DNA from: an uncultured Clostridia bacterium
Lineage (GTDB): Bacteria; Bacillota; Clostridia; Christensenellales; Borkfalkiaceae
DNA length: 30,486 nt
Assembly (NCBI GenBank): GCA_905235815.1
Contig: CAJOMT010000004.1
Coordinates: 1-30,486 of the forward strand
Direction of reading: 5' to 3'
Translations under genes and position numbers: made by a program
The notes under the pieces: generated by a model
What the model saw: only the letters and a program-made list of their open reading frames with translations
Database searches by the model: none
Told to the model about the DNA's origin: nothing
Shown: positions 25,211-30,486 of the stretch, in pieces
Layout of the letters: every line of letters begins with the position of its first letter
Position numbering within the stretch: the stretch's first letter is position 1

Positions 25211-25246
25211 AAGTGTGTAAGTCCTTTTTCCCCAACTTACACACTT
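25211..25246. repeat. 12-bp perfect inverted repeat in the gap after the sugar operon
   Basis: AAGTGTGTAAGT (25211-25222) and ACTTACACACTT (25235-25246) are exact reverse complements around a 12-base pyrimidine-rich loop. No T-run follows, so it is a poor terminator. The arms resemble IS256-like terminal repeats, which may mean two IS ends now lie back to back. The gene-free stretch 25182-25520 also holds a 6-bp hairpin (25397-25411) and a terminator (25473-25518). An unassigned open frame in it ends at TAA 25344, with a tail reading ALTDDIDNRETFMKGIDYSY. Confidence 0.5.
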
Positions 25247-25472
25247 TATAGACTTATCAAAAGCGCATTGACAGACGATATAGACAATCGCGAAACCTTT
25301 ATGAAAGGAATCGACTATTCTTATTATTGCGAACAAATTGACTAAACATTGAATTATAAACAATAATTGCAAGTTAAGTATATATTGACAAAATATAGTG
25401 GGTTTCCCACTTCGTTAAAAACCGAAAAAGCATTTTGTTGCTATTTCATTTACCTCGTAAGATGTTCGCGGG

Positions 25473-25518
25473 GACACTTTCGGGTAGGCTGTTTTTAACC
25501 TACCCGCAGTGTCTTTTT
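25473..25518 (+). terminator. Strong hairpin with T-tract at the edge of the mobile element
   Basis: GACACT-TT-CGGGTAGG (25473-25488) pairs with CCTACCCG-C-AGTGTC (25499-25513), 14 base pairs with one small internal loop. TTTTT follows on the plus strand. It would stop transcripts leaving the sugar operon from running into the minus-strand recombinase gene. On the minus strand no T-tract follows. Confidence 0.75.
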
Positions 25519-25520
25519 CT

Positions 25521-27199
25521 TTACTCTCGCGGCAAGTCTATCGCGCCGACAAAATTGTAGATGATCTTTACGGTCTGTCCGCCTTTTCTGCTGTACCTTA
25601 CCTTCTCGCCTATCTCTATCCGATCTATAAAAGAATGCAGAATTTCGGGCGTCAATTCTTCCACGTCGATGTAATAGTGCATCATTTTTATAAAGTTTTC
25701 GAGATTTTCATTGTCTTGCGCTACCGAGTTAATACTTTCTTCCAGCTGAGTAATTCGGACTTTCAGTTTTTCCTGTTCTTGTTCGTATGAAGCGGAAAGC
25801 GAGTCATATCGTTCTTGCGTAATTCGCCCGAGCGCACAGTCTTCGTACAGCTTCCGTATTACCGAGTCTATTTCTCCCTTTCGGGTATAGGCTCTTGAAA
25901 GTTCCGACTTTGCTTGCGCCGTCAACCTCAACTTTTCTTTTTGCGAACAGTTCAGATAGTTTTCGATGAATTCTTGTTCGTGCTTATTGACATAAGCGCT
26001 TACTCTACGTAAATCATTCAGGACGATTTGCTCTAATGCGTCGAGCCGTATTCGGTGCGGCGTACACATTTCTTTCCCTTTTTTGCGGAATGTTGTGCAA
26101 TACAATGAACTGAAATCGCTACCGTGCGTACTGTGATGAACCACCATCCTCGCTCCGCAGTCCGCGCAGAACACTTTGCCGATAAACTTATTCGGTATAT
26201 GGTGCTTGACGGGTCTCGTTTCTTCCGCTTTTATAGGTTTAACGCGCCGACATTTATCTCTCATCTTTTGCACCAGTTCAAAGGTGTCTTTATCGATAAT
26301 TGTCTCCTGCGTATTCTCGAAGATAACCCATTGTTCCTGCGGTAAAAAAACTTGCTCTTTGGACTTGTACGACGGCTTTTTCGTCTTGAAATTGGCGGTA
26401 CAACCGGTATAGTCGATTTTGCCGAGTATCTGGTAAATCTAGCCGCACTCCAATTGGTCGGACATTCGCTTCGCGTTCTGACCGGCAAGCCCATCTTCTG
26501 AAAATGAATCATCGGAGTATCTACGCCTTTTTCCGTTAAAAGTTTCGCAATCTCTTTCGAGCCGACCCCGTCAACAAACAGTCTGAAAATCTCTTTTACT
26601 ACCTCTGCCGCTTCCTCGTCGATTATCCACTTCGTTTTATCGTTCGGATCCTTTCTGTAGCCGTATGGCGGAACCGCGCTCAGATGCTTACCCGCCATGC
26701 CCTTTGCCTTTATAACCGCACGGACTTTCTTCGACGTGTCCTTTGCATACCATTCGTTGATGATATTTCGAAAAGGCGTAAACTCGTTGTCGGCTTCGCA
26801 ATCGCTGTCCACTTGGTCGTTGACGGCAATAAACCTTACTTTCTTATTCGGAAACAGTATCTCCGTGTAATAACCGACCATAATATAGTTCCTGCCGAAA
26901 CGGGACATATCCTTTACAATGACCGTTCCGACTTCGCCGCCTTCTATATCCGCAAGCATGCGTTGAAAGTCAGGTCTTTCAAAGTTCGTACCCGAATAGC
27001 CGTCGTCCACGTAATAGCGACAATTACGGAATCCATATTTTTTGGCATAATCTCCGAGAATTTGCTTTTGATGGGTTATACTGTTGCTATCGCCGTCGAG
27101 GTCGTCGTCACGGCTTAAGCGGCAGTATAACGCGGTTACCAAATCGCCTCCGTTCGTTTTGTTTTTCTTTATTTTTGTAGCCGTTTGCATTTCTAACAT
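25521..27199 (-). pseudogene. Large serine recombinase (site-specific integrase), frameshifted
   Basis: The first part (27199 to about 26442) encodes the catalytic resolvase domain: YCRLSRDDD with Ser29, DGYSGTNFERPDFQRML and DMSRFGRNY, then the start of the recombinase domain. The frame is lost near 26438-26445; one extra base would join W-S-A-A to I-Y-Q-I-L-G-K-I-D-Y-T-G. The second part (26438 to 25521) holds the zinc ribbon (FCADCGARM, then YCTTFRKKGKEMC) and a coiled-coil tail. The joined protein would have about 557 residues, normal for the family. The ATG at 27197-27199 has GGAGGT eight bases upstream and overlaps the end of the TnpW-like gene. It is probably inactive unless the missing base is a sequencing error. 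Confidence 0.88.
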
Positions 27200-27390
27200 A
27201 TCTTTTTACCTCCGTCAGTTTGCAAACAGCAAGTTCGTCCGATTTCGCCGTAACTCTTATATGCGTTTCGCTCTATCAAGCGGCGCATAATGTCAAGCGG
27301 CGTGTCTGTTGCGTTTTCTTTTTCTTCCACGATAACGGTATATACCGCACCGTTAATAATTTCTTGTTCTACTCTCTGTCTTGTATTCAA
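27193..27390 (-). CDS. tnpW: TnpW-like transposon protein
   Basis: This small 65-residue protein lies just before the serine recombinase gene and overlaps its start by 7 bases. The segment YTVIVEEKENATDTPLDIMR resembles the conserved core of TnpW-type proteins, which sit next to TnpX-like recombinases in Tn4451-like elements. The start appears to be TTG at 27388-27390, since an in-frame TAA lies three codons upstream and no ATG fits. The ribosome site AAGGGG is very close to that TTG. Translation may depend on the short open frame upstream (27397-27453). The molecular role of TnpW is not established. Confidence 0.62.
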   Translation of the reverse strand: MNTRQRVEQEIINGAVYTVIVEEKENATDTPLDIMRRLIERNAYKSYGEIGRTCCLQTDGGKKIC

Positions 27391-27396
27391 TACCCC

Positions 27397-27453
27397 TTAT
27401 CTTTTTAATTTTGTGTAGTTACTATGTACTCTCACTAAATGACTGAACGTCAT
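27397..27453 (-). other. Possible 18-residue leader peptide frame upstream of the TnpW-like gene, with hairpin
   Basis: On the minus strand a 6-bp hairpin (TGTCGG at 27472-27477 with CCGACA at 27483-27488) is followed by AAGGAG. An ATG at 27453 then opens 18 codons ending in TAA at 27397-27399. The TnpW-like TTG start lies in the same frame, two codons beyond the stop. This could be a leader peptide that couples translation, or the N-terminus of the gene cut off by a nonsense change. The rest of the 27391-27658 gap shows nothing clear. Confidence 0.3.
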
Positions 27454-27658
27454 ATCACAAATAAATCTCCTTGTCGGTATTTCCGACAGTTTCAGGTGTT
27501 GCAAGTAAGTGGCTCGTCGCGCATATTACGCGGACAATGAGTCTTTCGCTTGTTTGGTCCCATAGTCGGATGATTCAGTTGCAGTTATTATTCAGTTTTT
27601 TTCAGGAAACTTTCTTTATAAGCGCCATATAACCCTTTACGATTCTCCTCAAACTGAT

Positions 27659-27874
27659 TTATTTCACGTCTCTGTGCGCCGTTTTCTCAAATAATGCGTC
27701 GTAACCGGCTTGTATCAGTTGGACCTTCGTATATCCGTATTTTTTCAGAAACTCGTTGATTTCTTCCGCTAACTTCCTATCAACGCTCGTTCCCCAGACC
27801 ATACTTTTGGCTTTCCTTTGTTCTTTGTGCTTGTCCTCATATCTCTTGTCTTTCGTTTCTTTTTTCTTTGCCAT
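27659..27874 (-). CDS. Ribbon-helix-helix-like DNA-binding protein of the mobile element
   Basis: The 71-residue protein has a very basic N-terminus (about residues 1-24). The segment after it fits a ribbon-helix-helix fold: a strand at VWGTSVD, helix A over RKLAEEINEFLKKYG, and helix B over TKVQLIQAGYDALFEK. AAGGAGAGG is placed well before the ATG. A consensus promoter and two matching palindromes lie immediately upstream, so it probably represses itself. Its place between relaxase and recombinase also fits a relaxosome accessory protein that helps the relaxase at oriT, and one protein can do both. It appears intact while its neighbours are damaged. Confidence 0.68.
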   Translation of the reverse strand: MAKKKETKDKRYEDKHKEQRKAKSMVWGTSVDRKLAEEINEFLKKYGYTKVQLIQAGYDALFEKTAHRDVK

Positions 27875-27901
27875 AACCGACCTCTCCTTGTAAATATAGT
27901 T

Positions 27902-27915
27902 TCGTATATATACGA
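27902..27915 (-). promoter_or_regulatory. Palindromic operator A of the ribbon-helix-helix gene
   Basis: TCGTATATATACGA is a perfect 14-bp palindrome, half-sites TCGTAT and ATACGA separated by two bases. It lies just downstream of the minus-strand -10 box, over the likely transcription start, the right place for a repressor. Confidence 0.7.
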
Positions 27916-27922
27916 TACTTGT

Positions 27923-27951
27923 ATTATACTCAATTCAAAGTCCGTTGTCAA
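27923..27951 (-). promoter_or_regulatory. Perfect sigma-A promoter of the ribbon-helix-helix gene
   Basis: On the minus strand TTGACA (27951-27946), a 17-base spacer and TATAAT (27928-27923) match the consensus exactly. It is flanked by two copies of the same palindrome, one on each side. Confidence 0.88.
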
Positions 27952-27959
27952 GATATTAT

Positions 27960-27973
27960 TCGTATAAATACGA
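27960..27973 (-). promoter_or_regulatory. Palindromic operator B of the ribbon-helix-helix gene
   Basis: TCGTATAAATACGA has the same half-sites (TCGTAT, ATACGA) and the same two-base spacing as operator A. It lies just upstream of the -35 box, with its centre 58 bp from that of operator A. Confidence 0.68.
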
Positions 27974-28004
27974 CTTAATATTTTTACGAGATATGGCGAT
28001 ACTT

Positions 28005-29168
28005 TTATTTGCTCCATTGATACTTGGAACGACTTACGTCATCTTGTCCATTTTGCTTCTCCTCCTCTTGTTTCTGTTCTTCCATTTCTTGTTCAATCTC
28101 CTGTAAGCGATTGCGACATAACTCCGATTCGGGGATAAGCAGATCTACAACCGAAGAAAACAGCCCGTCGGTTATGCCTCTTATTTTTCGCGCCGAGATA
28201 GTCAAACTGCGTTTCAGCGTCTTGTCGTTCGTCTTGTACTTCCGCTTCGGGTTTCTCTTGAACGTTTCCTTTTGTATTTCCCGAACGTGCCGAAGTTCAA
28301 TATTTCCGAGTCGGCGTTTGTAGTCCCACTCGACCGCTTCAATGGTATGTAATTGTTTGATACCGTTTCCGACTTCCGTATAGCCCTCAAGGTTCTGAAC
28401 GAGATGAAGTTCCTTCTCGGCGTGTTCGTTGTACCAACCGCCCATTTTATCTTGCAGACATTCTTTCTTGTCTTTCACCTCCTTTCGGAAAGCCTCGTCC
28501 TCTTGCATTGCTTTGGGATTGCTGTCTATCAGACATTCGGCAATCAGGTCTATGGTGGGGAGGTGCTTTGCCATTTCCTTGCTTGCATACCAAAGGGGTT
28601 TATCCGTTGGCAGTTCGTCGGCAAGCTCACGCATCCATTTACGAACGCAATCATTGATATGCGCTTGGCTGTAAGCGGAGTCTTTCTGCAAGGCGTCTAT
28701 AACGGCGTCTCGGCGTTTATCTAACTCGTCGTCAATGGTATAGGCATTCAAGCGTTCTGTCATCTTTTCGATTGCTTCGAACGGTATTTTACCTTTCTTG
28801 CGATAGATATAGCCGGCGGCGCGTTTGTTCTTGACTTTCGGTTCTTTCTCGAAGAAAACGTAATGGATATGCAAGTGTTTCGGTCGGTCAAGATGCAAGG
28901 CGCAAATAAGGTCCATATTGTCGGGCTCGAAACCCGCGTCTTTGAAAAACTGATTGAACGTTTTCTTGACGAGCGCAATACACTTTTCGGGCGTGTCGAT
29001 AAGGCGAGAATCTTCCTCGTTAAACGAGATAAACCCGTGCCACAAGTTCTTCTCACCATCGCGGGCGCGGTGCTTGATTTCCTTGACTTGTTCTTTTGAC
29101 AGCATACCGTCTTGATTGAAAACGCCCGTACTTTTTTGCAAGTATTGAAGCATCGTGTATTTGAGCAT
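28005..29168 (-). pseudogene. MobL-like relaxase, 5'-truncated
   Basis: The 387-residue frame carries a relaxase histidine triad, HLHIHYVFF (His98, His100, His102), preceded by DLICALHLDRP, as in MobL-type relaxases that nick DNA at oriT. The segment QYLQKSTGVFN looks like internal sequence of full-length relatives, which I recall having some 50-80 more residues with the catalytic tyrosine region. Here an in-frame TGA sits two codons before the ATG, and the DNA upstream is CD-NTase sequence. The 5' end is therefore missing, not merely misannotated. The C-terminus is a Lys/Glu-rich coiled coil. A shortened protein could be made but probably cannot nick DNA. Confidence 0.75.
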
Positions 29169-29174
29169 CCTGAA

Positions 29175-29895
29175 TCACAATCATAAAAACCACCGCGTAG
29201 GCTATCGCTTATTTGCGCTTCATAACCAGTATTTGTAATTTGCCATTTTACAGTATAAGGTGCTTGAATCCCGTGAATAGCCTTGAATGTTAGCTTTAAT
29301 CCTTTATCAAGAGGCTCTCCGCTTTGTGTCTTTCTAGTTAAATATTGACTTTTAACTAATGTCTCTATTTGCACGATATTCCATGGTGTTAATTTCCAAG
29401 GAGCTTTTTGTCTATGGGAAACGGAAAGAGCCTTAGTCACGTCTGGAGATATAATTTCGGGACTTTCTTTTAATATTTTTGGAACGATAGCCCTATAGCC
29501 ACCAAGGCTATTATTCGTTATATCTACAATTTTTTAACCAAACATTGAATACAGACAGGCAAGCAATTCTTCGCTGGTTTGGCATTTCATTAATTTTGTA
29601 TAATCAGCGTTAACTTTTTTAACCCAGTCGAAAAAAGCCTCCTGTTTCTTTTTATCGGTTCTCCATTTGTCTGCAAAATTCTCGCTGATGTTAACAGGAT
29701 TGGAAACCCAATATGTACTATTTCTATTTTCGATTTGACCGGGAATTTCCTTAATAATTTTTTCAAATAGGGCTAATATATCTGTTTCATGATTATAAAT
29801 TTTGCGGCAATATAAAATGGTCAAAAAAACGGCGTTTTGGGGTCTGTGTTTTCAACTTTATTAAAATAACTTTCGAGAGACTTCCAAAAGACAGC
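29175..29895 (-). pseudogene. Broken CD-NTase (CBASS nucleotidyltransferase) with AGS-C sensor domain
   Basis: Three pieces on one strand rebuild the C-terminal half of a SMODS-type nucleotidyltransferase. First comes a frame reading ENTDPKTPFF, which shifts at a run of seven T (29829-29823). The second piece contains NPVNISENFADKW and ends SMFG at TAA 29536-29534. Beyond that stop the same frame continues with VSHRQKAPWKL, VKWQITNTGYEA and LRGGFYD, hallmarks of the AGS-C sensor domain. It then breaks at about 29175 where relaxase sequence starts. The catalytic N-terminus is absent. Intact relatives make cyclic nucleotide signals during phage infection in CBASS. No effector gene is visible nearby. 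Confidence 0.75.
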
Positions 29896-29898
29896 CAC

Positions 29899-29930
29899 AA
29901 AAAATCGCTCCCCTACTTTAAAGAGCGATT
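29899..29930 (-). terminator. Rho-independent terminator on the minus strand
   Basis: AATCGCTC (minus strand 29930-29923) pairs with GAGCGATT (29910-29903) and is followed by TTTT. It sits exactly where recognisable CD-NTase sequence begins. It probably belonged to an upstream gene that is now gone, marking another junction. Confidence 0.65.
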
Positions 29931-29973
29931 CAAACGAAAAAATAAGTTTTTAACGTGATTTACCATAAAAATC

Positions 29974-30005
29974 AAAGCCAAGGGTTAAAAACAACTCTTG
30001 GCTTT
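29974..30005 (-). terminator. Hairpin terminator after the glycine-rich gene
   Basis: AAAGCCAAG (29974-29982) and CTTGGCTTT (29997-30005) are exact complements. T-rich sequence follows on both strands, including TTTTT on the minus strand. It is suited to end the transcript of the gene whose stop is at 30173. Confidence 0.65.
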
Positions 30006-30025
30006 TATCATGTTATTCAGTTTGT

Positions 30026-30067
30026 AAGCCAAGGGAAGTTATCTTTGCGGTTAAAACCCCTCGGCTT
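30026..30067. repeat. Second hairpin sharing the AAGCCAAGGG arm
   Basis: AAGCCAAGGG (30026-30035) pairs with CCCTCGGCTT (30058-30067) with one mismatch. The left arm repeats that of the hairpin at 29974, so the two look like a duplicated terminator. T-rich sequence follows on the plus strand only. Confidence 0.5.
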
Positions 30068-30172
30068 TCTTCATTTTATTGATACTTCATTTGATAAAAT
30101 TTATTATTTATAATCAGAATTAATCATGCATATTGTAGTGAAAATAGTTTTTCAATGATGGCATTAAAACAA

Positions 30173-30484
30173 TTAAACACCATCAGAGCCTTTTGTTCCA
30201 GGGCTTCCCGTAGCACCTGAATTCCCCCACCATTCCTGCAATTTGCCTATCCAAGGTTGCCAACAGAAATAACCTGAAGATCCTGCTGTTCCTGCGCTAC
30301 CGGCAGCTCCTCCGCTTCCGCCTTTAGAGCCGTTGTTACCTAAGACAGAAGTAGTGATTCCTGTATTACCGCCTTTACCGCCATTGCCGCCTGAACCTGC
30401 ATCACCACCGTTTCCGGGGGTACTATGAATGTTAGTGGGTCCTTGACCTTGATATCTTACACCGTTGCCACCGTTCTGAAAGAC
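30173..30484 (-). CDS. C-terminal end of a glycine-rich, collagen-like surface protein (5' part outside window)
   Basis: An open minus-strand frame enters from the right edge and stops at TAA 30175-30173, giving 103 residues. The sequence is rich in Gly, Asn and Ser with GGxGGxGG runs (GSGGNGGKGGNTG, GSKGGSGGAAG), an aromatic patch with Cys (YFCWQPWIGKLQEWW) and a final GTKGSDGV. Glycine-rich tails of this kind occur at the ends of large secreted repeat proteins in Clostridia. No membrane segment or LPXTG signal is present at this end. The function cannot be assigned from the fragment. Confidence 0.7.
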   Translation of the reverse strand, partial: VFQNGGNGVRYQGQGPTNIHSTPGNGGDAGSGGNGGKGGNTGITTSVLGNNGSKGGSGGAAGSAGTAGSSGYFCWQPWIGKLQEWWGNSGATGSPGTKGSDGV

Positions 30485-30486
30485 AA

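Larger units (their letters stand above)
25182..29175. mobile_element. Decayed Tn4451-like integrative/mobilizable element
   Basis: This region is visibly GC-richer than the sugar locus and all its genes run on the minus strand. In their reading order it holds a 5'-truncated relaxase, a ribbon-helix-helix protein, a TnpW-like protein and a frameshifted large serine recombinase. That set is typical of small mobilizable or conjugative elements of Clostridia that integrate with a serine recombinase. The boundary near 29175 is an abrupt switch to CD-NTase sequence. The boundary at the other end is only placed somewhere between 25182 and 25520. No direct repeats marking attachment sites were identified. 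Confidence 0.7.

Noticed and set aside
25521..29168. Several plus-strand open frames of 70-140 codons opposite the mobile element
   Set aside because: They are antisense shadows of the recombinase and relaxase genes, with low-complexity hydrophobic products and no good ribosome sites.
28760..29440. A 226-codon minus-strand open frame
   Set aside because: It is a chance chimera. Its first ~85 codons are CD-NTase sensor-domain sequence, and the rest is an out-of-frame shadow of the relaxase gene.
1..30486. CRISPR array, tRNA or rRNA genes
   Set aside because: No regularly spaced repeats and no tRNA- or rRNA-like conserved stretches were noticed on either strand.

Overview
The window reads as chromosomal DNA of a low-GC, gut-type Bacillota (Clostridia-like) bacterium. 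The signs are AT-rich codon use, strong purine ribosome-binding sites, textbook sigma-A promoters, Gram-positive lipoproteins, YtcQ/LplB/YtcP-type sugar transport and a Tn4451-like mobile element. No rRNA, tRNA or CRISPR array was seen, so a closer taxonomic placement is not supported.

Layout. 1-300: the 3' end of an IS transposase gene and a strong hairpin terminator. 387-25181: one long, wholly plus-strand glycan-utilisation locus. It opens with a cytoplasmic GH106-like glycosidase and a LacI-family regulator under one promoter. A second perfect promoter then precedes a modular surface protein, a CUT1 sugar ABC importer (binding protein plus two permeases, no ATPase), a second surface protein, three paralogous lipoproteins of unknown family with a sialate-O-acetylesterase-like lipoprotein among them, a GH38 alpha-mannosidase, an alpha/beta-hydrolase lipoprotein, an SGNH-hydrolase lipoprotein, a ROK sugar kinase and a GmhA-like SIS isomerase. 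25.2-29.2 kb: a minus-strand, visibly GC-richer, decayed mobile element (frameshifted large serine recombinase, TnpW-like protein, ribbon-helix-helix protein with its own operators, 5'-truncated MobL-like relaxase). 29.2-29.9 kb: a broken CD-NTase gene of the CBASS anti-phage type. 30.17 kb to the end: the C-terminus of a glycine-rich surface protein on the minus strand.

How the genes may work together (inference). Surface and lipid-anchored proteins would bind an acetylated glycan and three exported esterases would remove its acyl groups. The ABC importer would bring oligosaccharides in, the two signal-less glycosidases would cleave them in the cytoplasm, and the kinase and isomerase would feed the sugars into metabolism. 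No exported depolymerase is present. Both main promoters carry nearly the same 14-bp palindrome just after the -10 box, which ties the locus to the LacI-family regulator, to CcpA, or to both.

The most novel-looking parts are the triplicated lipoprotein family, the matching Gly-Cys C-terminal signals of the two surface proteins, the shared operator pair, the paired operators around the ribbon-helix-helix gene promoter, and the junction between the broken CD-NTase and the truncated relaxase.
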